Source: Mermis nigrescens (Eukaryota; Nematoda; Enoplea; Mermithida; Mermithidae). From it: a stretch of DNA of 64,000 nt. Below are positions 11,501 through 20,593 of the stretch, one piece after another (position 1 is the stretch's first letter; each line of letters opens with the position of its first letter). The stretch spans positions 45,011,458-45,075,457 of the forward strand of contig JAVLUZ010000154.1 of the NCBI GenBank assembly GCA_036768485.1, in the 5' to 3' direction. Made by a program: the position numbers and the translations under genes. Under the pieces are notes generated by a model. The model worked only from the letters and a program-made list of their open reading frames with translations. It did not search any database and was not told the origin of the DNA.

Positions 11501-14500
11501 ATGAAAGTGGAAACTGTGAATAATAATTAGAAGCTGCAAGTAAATACGAATGAGATGGACAACAGTAGGAGAGAAAAGAGCAAAAATTTCGCTTCATTAT
11601 CCAGAGACATTACCTAAATTCTGTGCTCTGTCTCATCTTATTCCATAAAGTAAAACTCAATTAATGGGTATAAGAACCTGTAGTCTGTTTCACACAAGTT
11701 TGGGCATACATTTTAAAAACTGTCCGACAATAAGCCGACAGAATGCGATTGTAGCATTGATTTGATATATATAATTGTCGTATTCCGTCGGCTTGCTTTC
11801 GAAAAAATTCTTATAATTTATGCCCAAACTTATGTGAAACAGACTATAAACATACACTTATCAATGTTGTAGAATGGACTTTGTTGCCCTCCGGCTTTGC
11901 CGATTTGTCCCGACGGCACACCATCGGTTCAAACGTGCGTGCATGGTCTTCAATGCCCTCCGGGAACTTCATGCATAGGAGGCGGCTGTTGTATCGTGCT
12001 TGTTCCGCAAAACACTATGCTTTGTCCTACTAATCAAATGGCCTTGTGCCAATGCCAGCCAGGATCCGTTTGTCCCCCTGGAACTAGTTGCATCAACGGA
12101 GTTTGCTGCGCCAGTGGTACTTTAACATCAAAATGAGAAATAATAATGAATTGAATTGAATTTAATTGATAGAATCTAAATAAATGAAATCCCGATCACT
12201 GTTATCTGGACCGGAATCTCGATTCCTTCTGTGCTTCTGTTTACGACCAGGCATACACGTGGGAGATTTGGGAATGCCAGACTCCTATAACGGAAAATTA
12301 TAAGAGTTCCGAAGTAAAATGAGACAAAATGAAGGCCGAAAATGGACGAAAATTGAAATTTTTCTTCAAAACCACCTGAAATTGACTTGAAACTGTTAAA
12401 TAATGGTAGTTTTAACGCTGCTTTACCGTTTAAACCAGTTTTTGGTGTCCTGACTACACATGGGCGGGGGTGGGTTTGTAGCCCCGGAAGTTGGAACACT
12501 CCAGGTTACTGTAGACCCCCAGAATTATATTTTCAGTGTTATTTTTATCAATTTCACCCATCCTGACCCCCCAGAATTTTCTTGCTGCTCACGTATGGTC
12601 ATGGCCCAAAAGCTCATTTGTTGAAGCCCAGGTCGAATGACACCATGGATGCACAGCATGGTCGATATGGGGGAGGGGGTCAGTCGGTCTGAGGGGGTCA
12701 AAAATTGAGCTTTTTTTGGGCTAAAATGACCTCAAACAATGGAAAACTACGTTATTATGCAGCTTTTCAGTCAATTTGAATTTTCAATTTTTATCCATTT
12801 TTGGCCTTCAATTTGCCCCATATTTCCCTCAAAATTTTCCATTTTTCTATTCTGTGGGAGGGGGTCAGAACCACACGTAGGCGTGGGGGAGGTTTGGGGG
12901 TATACACCCTCAGAAGGCCAAATACCTCTTACCCCTGTTAAAGCCAAAATACCCCTTTAGAATTCAATTTTTGAATTTTTTCTGTTTTTTCTCAATTTTT
13001 TGATGCCAATGGATAGTGCTCGACTTGACACCCTCAGATTGGCCATGCTGTGCATATATATTTACAACTGTCTCAGGAATATGTATGTTTAAGCTCAACT
13101 GCCATTCTGGGGCGGTCAGTTGCCGGGCGGCGTTTGTGCGCAAAATAATCAATGCAATGGAATAGCCGCTGGATCGGCTTTATGCACTCAAAATATATGC
13201 ACTTGCTCGGATTCGTCTCGATCAAATGGCATCTCTTGCTTGCCGAACTCTGTTATCGGCGGTGATGTTGGAATCGGTGGAAATTTGATCCCTAGTATAC
13301 ACTTGTCCCTTTGCTTATGTTGTCAGCAATTTCAAGCATCGTCCTGTCGCTTCGCTTACAATAAAGCAAAGCGACGTCCGCAGCTCGAGCCGGTCGTTAA
13401 TGATTCGACGCCGGTCGGTAAGGAAAGAGAAAATTTTGTTTTGAAAAACGCTTCATCCAAATCATCGCAGCCTTTTGATCGTTGATTTCATAATAATAGG
13501 AAAGTTAGAAATTGATTTGGTGCGGTCAACGGGCTTAGTCCCGTCTCGGGTAGACATGTAACAGGGTGTTGGGGGATCCCCCACCAAAAGTTGGTCGTCT
13601 CCCATAACCTCAGAGTCAGAAAATGTTCGACCCCCAAGTTTAGGAAATAGTTGCGATTTTTAAACGTTACTAGGTGCTTTTTAGCCGTTTTTAACCAAAA
13701 ATTGGAGGTCATTCTATTCCACCCTCCGAAATGGCTGCGTAACCCCTCCTGAAATTTTGAGCCGTTACATGCATGGCTCGGGATCGGCCATTTAAAGAAT
13801 TTTTCAGGACTAAAATGACCTAGAAAGTTGCATAAACGTTAAAAAACCATCAGAACATCCTAAGAAGACTCTGTTACCGTCAGTGTTTTTTTTGTATTCG
13901 GGCAAAGATTTTTCCCGATGTACAAAGACTTTATCAGGACCGTCGTTCTACATGTACAAGGATTTTTGGGAAGACAGAACTGTAAAAAGGTGTAAAATTC
14001 CCGAAAAATCTCGGCGCTTCGCGCCGAAATGAATAATTGTCTGTCCTATATATCTTTAAAATGGCAGAATTTGTATTTAGAATTGAAAAATGTCACATTT
14101 TTCGGCGCTTACCGTTTTGAGACAATTTTAAGTGATTTTTGGCGTTAGAAACCCATAAATTAGCTAAAATATACTACCAAAGGTCGTAAAACCCTGTTTT
14201 ACCCTGCTAAAATCGCTACCGTGCCATATTTTAGCACTTAAAAATTTGCATGTACAAAATGTACAAAGACTTTTGAGGACCATCTTTGTACATGTACAAA
14301 CGGACCTTATTCAAAAAAACACTGGCTACCTTAGTCAATTTTTGGCCTTAATTTTGTCCTTTATTCTTTAGAAAATTTTCTTTTCTGTCCTTTTAGGAGT
14401 CTAGGCCATAAACAGGCAACAACCATAATCTGGGGGTTCGTGGGACAAAATCGCCAAAAATAAGACCACAAATTCAATTTTGGGATCTATCGATTTTTTA

Positions 14501-17252
14501 AGTTTTTTAGATTCTCGAGGAAGTCCAGCCAGACCCCAGATCATTCAGGCTCACGTGTATTCTAGATCTAGACCACGAACCTTTCACCAAATGCATGTCT
14601 AGTGGCTACAATACGACTCCGTCTTGATATTCGTCACAGCATAGTTCTGAAAATATACGTATTATTTCGGCAGAATAAAATAAAAATTGAAATATTTATT
14701 GAAATTACAATTATTCCCCTATCAAAATTCATTTATCCAACGGAGAGTGCGTCACTTTATTTATTTATGTCTGTCGTAAGATGAAAGTTGTTTGTATTTT
14801 TCAGTGTCATACCAACCGTTGGAAAATACGATCCGACATTGTCTCAATAATAATACATGTACTGTCAATGAGCTGTGCCTTGACGGAATTTGTATACAGT
14901 AAGTTAGTTTATCGAATAATTATTTATCTATGTATGCGCATCTTCCACCAAAACAAAATTACAGTCATGCATACGTTTATGAATATGACACTTTAGCTTG
15001 AAACTTTTACTTGAATCGCTTACGATATCGACGAATAATACTGCGAAAAAGGCGTGACAAGATATTTTCGCACATCTGTCATTTTTCTATGCGTTCTGTT
15101 TCATATGAGCCTTGGCTTAATCTTCTTTTTCCTCAACAGGCACGCAGCTGAGGGGAATGGGTTGGGAGATCCGGACCCCCCAAAATTTAGGAAAAACCGA
15201 AAAAAAACCGTTATTTTGTGCTAATATTTGGTTTGAACCCCCCAAAATTGGTGTCGGTCCCACCAAAATAGGAGGGCCAGCTACGTGCCTGTTCCTCAAT
15301 GGCTTAAAATACAAAAACACTGCCATTTACTTACTCACTTAAGTTGGTGCGCAATAATCAAAAGATGCTACAGCCAAGGTTTAGCCTCTTAGGCATATTC
15401 TGCTCCTTTCTATTATGAATTCTTATCGGTAAATCGACGTCAGCCATAATCTAAATCGACTCAGCTAATCAACGAATTGGTGCTATAAAGACTGCAGTAG
15501 GTGCCAGACATGCACGTGGGGGATGTTGGGGAATCTAGACTCCAGAATTAAAAAATAAGAAATGTTCTTGGGAAAATGAGACAACATGAAAGCGAAAATG
15601 GATGAAAATTGAAAATTTTCTTAAAAAGTGCTTAGAATTGACCAGAAACTGTGTGAAAACGTAATTTTAACGCTATATTAGCGCTTATACCAGTTTTTAG
15701 GATGATTTTGGCCCAAAAAATCTTCATTCTTGACCCTCAGATCGGTTTGACTCCCCAGTTCGGTTGACTCCCCAGATCAGCCATGCTGTGCTGTGCATCC
15801 ATTGTAGTTACTCTTACTTCTTCTCGCCGTAATCTCTCAGTCGATGGCACTGAAAATACTTTATAACTGCACTGTCTTATTACTTTTCATTTGATAGGAA
15901 GAAGTCACCAGGCGAGTATGGTTGTAAAATTGATTCTGAATGTAATAGTCGTTGTCCGACTTCTTTTTGCGACAAAGAAGCTACTATGAGCACTGGTGTA
16001 TGCAAATGCTCAAATGGATTTGTTTTCGCTGACCTTTGCTGTAAGTTCAAGTTTTGTATTCAAAGTAATGTCAAAAATACGTGAAGACATTTCTGTACTT
16101 ATTCTATATATAGCAGTTCTCGTTTTTTTGATAAAACATCAAAAGTTCTTTTTTAACAATTAGTATGGATTGATTAACAAGTCGACTATGAATCAGTATA
16201 ATGCATGCACATGCGGAAATCTGAAGAGATATTACGCAATACATAGGCAGCACAGCGCCCCAATTCTGGGGCTTTTTTCGGGTTGAACATTGCGATATAT
16301 AGCGAAAATGGAGAGTCTCCAGGGGTGTTTTGATCTCTGGGGGTTCAAAACCAGACGTGCACGTGGTGGAGGATTAGGGCTATAGTTTAGACCATACGTG
16401 GGCAGCAAGAGAAATTCCGGGGGTCAGGATGGGTGAAATTGCCAGAAATGTTACTAAAAATAGAATTCTGGAGGGAGTCTACAGTAATCTGCGGCGAATG
16501 GGTCTCAACTTCTGAGGGTACAATCCCCCACACCTATGTGTGGTCTAGACCCCCCTAGAATAGAAAATGGGGAATTTTCTCAGGAAAATGAGGCGAAATG
16601 AAGGCTAAAAATAAATGAAAATTTAAATTCTTCTTCAAAGGTGCTTGAAATTGACGATAAACCGTGTAATAACGTAGTTTTAGCGCTATTTTAGCGCTTA
16701 TACCATTTTTTGAGATTATTTTGGCCCAAAAGAGTTTATTTTAGACCCCCTCTCCAGACCGGCTGACCCCCTTCCCAGATTGGTCATGCTGTGATCTATG
16801 ATCAAAACTCTTAAAACTCCAAGCTCATGTTTAATTTAGACCTCCGTGGAAAAGAAAAAGAAAAACTTTTTTCAGAAAAATAAAGACTTGAAAACAAGAA
16901 AATTGCACAAAAATGCGAAAAATTGTTAGTTACGGCTTATTCGTAGTTTTTACGCTATTCTAACATTTACAAATTTTCGATATCAATTTAGCTTAAAGAA
17001 TTATCTTAGTAACTCTCCAGACCAGGCTGAGCCTCCAGACAGGACATGCGGTCGGTATGATTCCATTTTTCATATGCATTATGGCTTGCTTACAATCGGA
17101 AGACTTTTGTCACTCAACCTCTCTTCAGAAGCCGAGAAAGTATTTGCATGTTTTTACATGTTTCAGATAGAAAATGTCCGATGGGAACATTTGTTGATGG
17201 TTACAGATGCCAGGTTACAAAAGAGAACACGAATTTCTGGGAAGAAGAGTAA
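2425..17252 (+). CDS. Multi-exon cysteine-rich lustrin/EB-module protein gene, 5' incomplete
   Basis: Seventeen exons join with matching phases into one open frame of about 811 codons ending in TAA. Order: two copies of a two-exon Cys/Trp unit (exons 1-4), about ten lustrin-type modules with the CP.G..C....CC pattern (exons 5-13), then EB-like modules (exons 14-17). The protein is very rich in Cys, Pro and Gly, as expected of an extracellular or cuticle/matrix protein; lustrin-type repeats of this kind are common in nematode predicted secreted proteins. No start codon or signal peptide was found; exon 1 has a phase-1 acceptor, so an upstream exon should exist before 2425 or outside the window. 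Introns 1-6 (up to 5554) are short and free of recognised transposons; later introns are filled with them. Function is inferred from family only. Confidence in the gene is high, in its exact ends moderate. Confidence 0.85.
2819..2985 (+). CDS. Exon 2: second half of unit 1, polybasic site
   Basis: Acceptor TTCATTTAG, donor AGGTAGG. Phase 2 in, phase 1 out. Translates as GAENLGIWTERTCPDP and DELFQKC, the W...C....F....C pattern also found in exon 4. It continues with ENKRKRRRQFLSC, a basic cluster of furin/kex type that could be a processing site, and then a small Cys group (CSNNLNAAGCSTVCT). The acceptor could instead be TTGCAG ending at 2803, but only the 2818 acceptor gives the phase that matches exon 1. 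Confidence 0.75.
3160..3271 (+). CDS. Exon 3: first half of Cys/Trp unit 2
   Basis: Acceptor TTGTTTTAG, donor GGGTTGAT (non-optimal but the only one in phase). Phase 1 in, phase 2 out. Encodes GGACSWASASLSPD and NKNFLQCAPMIPG. The N..FLQC...PG string followed by G.W....C is a common arrangement next to lustrin repeats in nematode proteins. Confidence 0.75.
3842..3927 (+). CDS. Exon 4: second half of Cys/Trp unit 2
   Basis: Acceptor TTTGTGTTTCAG, donor CGTATGTC. Phase 2 in, phase 1 out. Encodes DACGQWTQMSCGPASRFNPQ followed by LQIC, equivalent to the W-C-F-C half in exon 2. A 658-bp intron follows with long but unrecognised frames on both strands. Confidence 0.8.
4586..4753 (+). CDS. Exon 5: lustrin-type repeat module
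   Basis: Acceptor TTTATTTCAG, donor AGTAAGTT. Symmetric phase 1-1, 168 bp. Encodes SCLPTQVPICNCGVGG, then VPVCPDGCACHGSVCC and a hydrophobic, Thr/Val-rich tail. The terminal CC pair is the signature of these modules. Confidence 0.85.
5067..5180 (+). CDS. Exon 6: lustrin-type repeat module
   Basis: Acceptor TTTTTCTTAG, donor AGTAAGAC. Symmetric phase 1-1, 114 bp, one minimal module: PVCADGGLPVCSCDVGCP, then TACQTNIGCCPSP. It is the cleanest single-module exon of the gene. Confidence 0.9.
5555..5683 (+). CDS. Exon 7: lustrin-type repeat module
   Basis: Acceptor ATTTATTTTTAG, donor GGTAAATA. Symmetric phase 1-1, 129 bp. Encodes LCSGGGVSVGQCSSGCPIG, AACELGHCC and a short Ala/Ile tail. The following intron carries the 800-bp hAT-like element. 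Confidence 0.88.
5849..6648. mobile_element. hAT-like non-autonomous element, 800 bp (family hAT-2)
   Basis: Ends CAGGGACGGATTTAAGG and CCTAGATACGCTCCTG are imperfect inverted repeats. Perfect 8-bp duplication CTGAGAGT at 5841-5848 and 6649-6656. Sits in intron 7 of the lustrin-type gene. Contains a nested TA-flanked palindrome (6018-6183). No transposase frame. Confidence 0.88.
6018..6183. mobile_element. Palindromic MITE, mariner-like (copy 1, nested)
   Basis: Near-complete palindrome with ends CTGTTTCACATAAGTTTGGGC and its complement; TA on both sides (6016-6017, 6184-6185). The related element at 26.6-27.1 kb has the same neighbouring sequence without it, an empty site. Confidence 0.8.
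7030..7221 (+). CDS. Exon 8: lustrin-type repeat module with long Pro/Leu tail
   Basis: Donor CGTAATC; phase 1-1, 192 bp. Encodes SCLDGAAPVGRCIDKCPPGS, HCQMGLCCPDN and a Pro/Leu/Ser tail. The acceptor is weak (CATGCTAG); an alternative in the same phase is CTGCACCAG ending at 7048, which would remove six residues. Acceptors further upstream run into stops. Confidence 0.8.
7729..7833 (+). CDS. Exon 9: lustrin-type repeat module
   Basis: Acceptor TTTTATTAAG, donor CGTAAGCT. Phase 1-1, 105 bp, the shortest whole-module exon: LCPGGLPPLGQCSAGCPA, then LCIPNIGCCPPS. Confidence 0.9.
8687..8845 (+). CDS. Exon 10: lustrin-type repeat module
   Basis: Acceptor ATTATTTTTAG, donor CGTGGGTT. Phase 1-1, 159 bp. 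A Gln/Ser/Asn-rich lead-in precedes QLCPGGLVPSCPCNLGCPVG and TICLLIGCCPTLP. The next intron carries a family E copy and a 571-bp hAT-like element. Confidence 0.9.
9090..9440 (-). repeat. Family E repeat
   Basis: About 350-bp family with AAAAAAGGCACTTT, GCTCTAGAAAGAACGAGCA-type and GGCGCTTCGCG motifs. Here reversed, in intron 10; the frames of 64-80 codons are not genes. Confidence 0.78.
9507..10077. mobile_element. hAT-like element, 571 bp (family hAT-3)
   Basis: Ends CAGCCACGTAGCTATGG and GGCCAGCTATGTGCATG. Flanks GATTTGCT (9499-9506) and GATATGCT (10078-10085) differ at one base. Lies in intron 10. Its interior matches the element at 17452-18036. Confidence 0.75.
10151..10200 (+). CDS. Exon 11: first half of a split lustrin module
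   Basis: Acceptor CCTTTTTAAG, donor CAGGTAAGC. Phase 1 in, phase 0 out, 50 bp: VCPGGQLPTSSCIPGQ. The module continues in exon 12; here an intron splits the repeat between its CPGG and CP.G halves, unlike the one-module exons upstream. Confidence 0.85.
10568..10708 (+). CDS. Exon 12: rest of one module and start of another
   Basis: Acceptor TATGCACAG, donor CAAGTGAGA. Phase 0-0, 141 bp. Encodes GCPTGFNCQNQGCCPNP, then a new module ICSTGQMATGMCQDGSANCP ending at ICQ, which is completed by NGLCC in exon 13. Confidence 0.9.
10860..11215 (+). repeat. Family E repeat
   Basis: GGCGTTTCGTGCCAATTTTT, GCTCTAGAAAGAACGAGCA, CCAGAATTCTTATGCTG. In intron 12. Confidence 0.78.
11683..11844. mobile_element. 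Palindromic MITE, mariner-like (copy 2)
   Basis: GTCTGTTTCACACAAGTTTG at the left and its complement at the right, TA flanks at 11681-11682 and 11845-11846. Ends 28 bp before exon 13, so it forms part of that intron's 3' end. Confidence 0.82.
11873..12116 (+). CDS. Exon 13: two further lustrin modules
   Basis: Acceptor ATGTTGTAG, donor GGTACTTT. Phase 0 in, phase 1 out, 244 bp. Encodes NGLCCPPALPICPDG, CPPGTSCIGGGCC, then LCPTNQMALCQCQPGSVCPP and CINGVCC. If the donor were not used, the frame would end in TGA at 12134-12136; the phase match with exon 14 favours splicing. Confidence 0.88.
12180..12445 (-). repeat. Family B repeat
   Basis: About 280-bp family with core TTTCTGGTCAATTT and ATAGCGTTAAAACTACGTTA in the plus sense. 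Here reversed, weakly conserved, in intron 13. Confidence 0.65.
12455..12600 (-). repeat. Family C repeat
   Basis: ACACATGGGCGGGGGTGGG to TTTTCTTGCTGCTCACGTAT. The family (about 170 bp) has TCTAGACCACACGTG-like ends. Confidence 0.72.
12625..12865 (+). repeat. Family B repeat
   Basis: CATGGATGCACAGCATGGTC, then GGTCAGTCGGTCTGAGGGGG and AACTACGTTATTATGCAGC. Followed by family A. Confidence 0.78.
12880..13022 (+). repeat. Family A repeat, truncated
   Basis: GTATACACCCTCAGAAGGCC to GATGCCAATGGATAGTGCTC; the right half is missing. In intron 13, directly after a family B copy. Confidence 0.75.
13094..13417 (+). CDS. Exon 14: EB-type module plus basic linker
   Basis: Acceptor ATGTTTAAG and donor CGGTAAGG. 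Phase 1-1. Begins QLPFWGGQLPGGVC and continues NNQCNGIAAGSALC, NICTCSD, ISCLPN, an EB-module spacing. The second half (about 50 codons) is unlike a module: a LCLCC group, then KAKRRPQLEP. A donor GGTGATG after 13261 is also phase 1, so a shorter exon 13094-13261 is possible. The acceptor at 13119 (GGTCAG) would break phase with exon 13. Confidence 0.75.
13540..13785 (+). repeat. Family F repeat
   Basis: GGGTAGACATGTAACAGGGT, CAAAAATTGGAGGTCATTCT, GAGCCGTTACATGCATGG; related to 28270-28490. In intron 14. Confidence 0.65.
13881..14324 (+). mobile_element. hAT-like element (family hAT-1)
   Basis: About 444 bp. Ends CAGTGTTTTTTTTGTATTC and its near complement ...AAAAAACACTG. Flanks GTTACCGT and GCTACCTT (6 of 8). 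Contains the CTTTGTACATGTACAAA-type palindrome and GGCGCTTCGCGCC. Lies in intron 14. Confidence 0.75.
14420..14585 (+). repeat. Family D repeat
   Basis: Core TCTATCGATTTT...AGATTCTC; starts AACCATAATCTGGGGGTTCG. In intron 14 after hAT-1. Confidence 0.7.
14805..14898 (+). CDS. Exon 15: EB-like module, first part
   Basis: Acceptor TGTATTTTTCAG, donor CAGTAAGTT. Phase 1 in, phase 2 out, 94 bp. Encodes RHCLNNNTCTVNELCLDGIC, matching the C.N...C..N..C..G.C spacing of EB-type modules. Confidence 0.85.
15137..15291. mobile_element. Short hAT-like element, 155 bp (hAT-3 ends)
   Basis: Ends CAGGCACGCAGCTGAGGGG and GGGCCAGCTACGTGCCTG, perfect duplication TTCCTCAA at 15129-15136 and 15292-15299. Inserted in intron 15. 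Confidence 0.88.
15505..15805 (-). repeat. Family B repeat
   Basis: GACATGCACGTGGGGGATG, ACCAGAAACTGTGTGAAAAC, GATCAGCCATGCTGTGCTGT. In intron 15. Confidence 0.8.
15898..16040 (+). CDS. Exon 16: EB-like module, second part
   Basis: Acceptor TTTGATAG, donor TGTAAGTT. Phase 2 in, phase 1 out, 143 bp. Encodes GCKIDSECNSRCPTSFC and GVCKCSNGFVFADLC, a typical EB closing pattern (C.C..GF). Flanked by introns holding family B copies and a 155-bp hAT-like element. Confidence 0.87.
16385..16552 (+). repeat. Family C repeat, reference copy
   Basis: TTTAGACCATACGTGGGCAG at the left and CCTATGTGTGGTCTAGA at the right form an imperfect inverted pair. Confidence 0.78.
16545..17060 (-). repeat. Two family B repeats in tandem
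   Basis: The first (to about 16800) ends GATTGGTCATGCTGTGATC; the second (16815-17060) is more diverged and ends CAGACAGGACATGCGGTC. Both in intron 16. Confidence 0.75.
17167..17252 (+). CDS. Exon 17: C-terminal exon
   Basis: Acceptor TTTACATGTTTCAG. Phase 1 in; encodes RKCPMGTFVDGYRCQV, a charged tail and TAA at 17250-17252. The bases just before the stop form a good donor (GAGTAAGA), so splicing after 17248 into 17359-17422 is an alternative end. Confidence 0.75.
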
Positions 17253-17358
17253 GAATTTTAAAATTACGACTTAATTATTAATTTAATTGATTAATTACTA
17301 CTTAAATTACAAAGTACTCAATTTAAATTGATAGCAAAATTAGTCTTTGAATTCCTAG

Positions 17359-17422
17359 GTCAACATGGTTCGAAATCGCAAACGGACATTCCTGTCATAG
17401 ATTCAAGTTGGCTAGAAGCTGA
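17359..17422 (+). other. Possible alternative last exon
   Basis: Acceptor ATTCCTAG precedes a frame that is in phase with the donor at 17249. It reads STWFEIANGHSCHRF and ends in TGA at 17420-17422. It would replace the last three residues of exon 17 with about 20. Inference only. Confidence 0.3.
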
Positions 17423-17451
17423 TTTGATTTTCGAGCATTATAGTCGTTTTT

Positions 17452-18036
17452 AGGCAAGTAGCTGCTACGGCAGATTAGGTGGATCAGTCCTCTCCCAAAA
17501 TTTCTGAAGTTTGGGTATTTTTTGCAAGAATCTTATGAAGGAAAACATTGAACATTCTTGAAGCCGTTCTTGAAATATCATTAGGATAGATTGAAGCACA
17601 TTTTTGAGCTAATAAGCCAAAAATTTTCAGGCGCTCCGTGCCGGATTTATTCTTTTTGCGTAATTTTTGTCTTCCAAACAGTTCAAGTATGCTAAAATAG
17701 TGCTATCAAAATCTTTTGGCGCTTCGGGCAGCTTTTCTGTATCGCTTTTCTTTGCAAAGCATCAAAATTAAGTATAAAAAATTTTTCAGGAGTCGAGCTT
17801 GAATGGAATGTTGAGAAATCATTAGTATCTATTCTAAACGACGTATTTATTAGTATTTGATTTGAATAAAATTAAGTGTTCTGATTTTGTTTCAAATTTG
17901 TTCTTCTCTGGTTTAAATAACTCACCAAAAAAGCTAAAAAACATCATTTTTCGCCTGTCTCCGAGAAGTTGTCGAGATATCCGATTTCAAAATTTTCTGT
18001 CCCTCAACCCAATTCAGAAGGTCAGCTACGTACCGG
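17452..18036. mobile_element. hAT-like element, 585 bp (family hAT-3)
   Basis: Interior aligns with 9507-10077 (shared strings such as GACATTCTTGAAGC-like and TTGAGAAATCATT). Flanks TCGTTTTT and TCGTTTTA. A frame of 108 codons inside it is not a gene. Confidence 0.72.
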
Positions 18037-18915
18037 TCGTTTTAGTCGATTGTATTTCTGTAAGCGACATAGAACGATTTCGCCTTATTTCCACCTCCTG
18101 TACATATTCGTCATTTAGTGATCAAATCCGTATAAATTTGAGTTTATGCAGAAATGTGTCGTCTGATGTATTATTGTTGCGTAAATAAGAAACTATAGAT
18201 ACCTACGTATTTATTAATTGAACATTCATATGTATTATAAGCTCTTAAGGTCTTCTGGAAAATCGAAAATTCCGATACTGCAGGAGAGCGTTTGATACTT
18301 TTTGAAGCCGCTCAAAAATCAAGGAACAAAAAAACGAACTTCTTCCTATGCCTTAGAGCTACGCGTAAGCAGTAAAAATTCCTTGTAAAAATGACCCAAA
18401 TCCCTGTTCCACGTTTTGAAATCACTCTCAGCCGTGATGCACTCCTGTGGAAAAAAGGGTATGGCGGTTTAAGCTTTATATTCTCTTTTTGGAGAAACTT
18501 ATTCGGGGCTCATAATCAAAGGAATGATGATTTAAGCCTACGACCTTCTTTTGGTTAAGTCCTTTTTCAGGCCCTGGAATAGCCCTTTCTGCTGGAGATC
18601 CATGGAAAGAGGCGGAGCGATTTTAGCGCATATACCTCCCGAGGGAATTTAAATCATTTCATACCCATGACGACGGATTTGGGTCGGTTGGATGGAATAG
18701 CCGAAACTGGTCCAAAATGTTGCTTGAAATAGAATTCTGCGGGGGTGTTAACCCCCTACCCACCCTTGTGTGGTGATCACATGATCTTCCCGTCGTGAAT
18801 CTGGTGCCTTATCCATTCAAGAATCCTTTTAGTTATACACTAGCCCAAAATTTCTGAACGCATCTGTTTTCTTGACCCTTCAAAGGAAGCCAAGAGCATC
18901 TACTCGGACATTATA

Positions 18916-19061
18916 GTCCGTTTCACACAAGTTTAGGCATAAATTTTAAAAACCATGTCCGACAATTTGCGATTATAGCATCGATTTGATGTACATGTAA
19001 TAATTATCGTAATCCGTCGGATTACTTTCGAGAAAATTCTTAAAATTTATGTGAAACAGAC
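18916..19061. mobile_element. Palindromic MITE, mariner-like (copy 3)
   Basis: Same family; TA flanks at 18914-18915 and 19062-19063. The right arm lacks the GCCCAAACTT block, an internal deletion. Confidence 0.78.
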
Positions 19062-19261
19062 TATAGCTGAGTGGTGCAAAAGCACTTTGAAGTCTTATGA
19101 CTATTTAATGAACTATCTAAAAACGAATAGCTTTAGAAAATATTCCGACCAACCCTCGAAATTCCACTTTTACCTACCGCATTTATTCACCATTTACATT
19201 ATATTAGACATGAAAATCTGTTTTAATATTTTCAAGAAAGTTTGATCCATGTCAGCCACAC

Positions 19262-19530
19262 ATGCACGTTAAGGGGAGGGGTTTGCAAGGTCTCGACCCC
19301 CAGAATGGAAAAATACAAAATTTCGCTGGGAAAATGAGGCTAAAAACAGATGAAAATTCAAAATTTTCTTCAAAAGCGCTCCAAATTGACCAGAAACTGT
19401 GCAATAGAAAATTCCTAATACTATTTCAGCGCCTATACCAGTTATTGAGATCATTTTGGCCCACAAAATCTCAATTTTTGGCACCCCAGACCGTCTGACC
19501 CTCCAGATCGGCCTTGATGTGCATCTATGA
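19262..19530 (-). repeat. Family B repeat
   Basis: ATGCACGTTAAGGGGAGGGG to CAGATCGGCCTTGATGTGCA, with ACCAGAAACTGTGCAATAG in the core. Confidence 0.8.
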
Positions 19531-20307
19531 TGACAGCTACTCTGCAATACTTTCTAATGTAAGAAATTTTTTAATCGAGTAAAGCGCTCAACATTCACAA
19601 GAATCCAATAATGTACGAATCATAGAGTACTATGGAATAAGATCACAATCAGACAGCCGATCGATAAGACGTAATCACGAGTTGGTTATCGGTAGCAATA
19701 AACAAGAGTAGGCATAGATATATAAATATATCTTCAAATACATTATACAACCGAAATTAAAACATGACGAATAATGTAGGGGGATCACTGTACGTGCACA
19801 AAAATGATATAAAAAGATTTATAGAATTTCTGCCTAATAAACGGAAGCATATTTCAAAATTGTTAAGAATGGCAGCTGAGTCAGAAAGTTTTACGCACAT
19901 CTACATAAACTGCTTACAGTAGACACACACTCAGTGACAACAATTTTTGCGAATGCCACAGTATTTCATATGTATACCACGATTAAATGCAAGTTTTTTA
20001 ATTTCAAATTTGCAATTGATAAATTAAAATTTTCTTGTGATAAATTTATAAATTCTTTTAATTGTAATTCTTAAGTTTGTAGAATTACGAATAGGGAATA
20101 CTTCTTGCTTATCCGCTGAGCAACACCTAATTAATCTATCGAAAAATTTGTGGCTACCATAATACGAGTCAGGATAGCTGCGCAAGTAAAAGTATTTGTT
20201 AAAAATACTATAAAATCGTAACCTTTTTCGATATAAAAATAAAACACTCAACTCATATTTTTGAACTATTTGAACTTATGTACATTCTTATAAAATAAGC
20301 GAGTTGG

Positions 20308-20483
20308 GCGGATCCAGGATTTTCCTAAGGAGGCGGGGCGGTACCCCTAAGCGGGAGGGGCGGAACCCTGACTTGGGCGGAAAAATTAGCCGTTTTAACA
20401 TGGAAATCGCTCAAAAATCCTTAATTTTGCGCACTTTTTTGGGCCAATGGTGGGGGCGGCCGCTCCCCCTAAATCCGCCCCTG
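20308..20483. mobile_element. hAT-like element (family hAT-4)
   Basis: GGGCGGATCCAGGATTTTCC at the left and TAAATCCGCCCCTG at the right, opposite orientation to 39316-39506. Left CAG and duplication not clear. Confidence 0.65.
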
Positions 20484-20593
20484 AGTAGTTAGAAGAGTAA
20501 GCTGAATTAATACGCCAGAATCGGAATTAAAACGAAATGCAGTTGCGTGTATTGCATTCATGTACGAAACATAAATGCACATGGGATGGGAAG

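Noticed and set aside
17862..18188. 108-codon plus-strand frame
   Set aside because: Mostly inside the hAT-3 element 17452-18036; the copy at 9507-10077 has no such frame.
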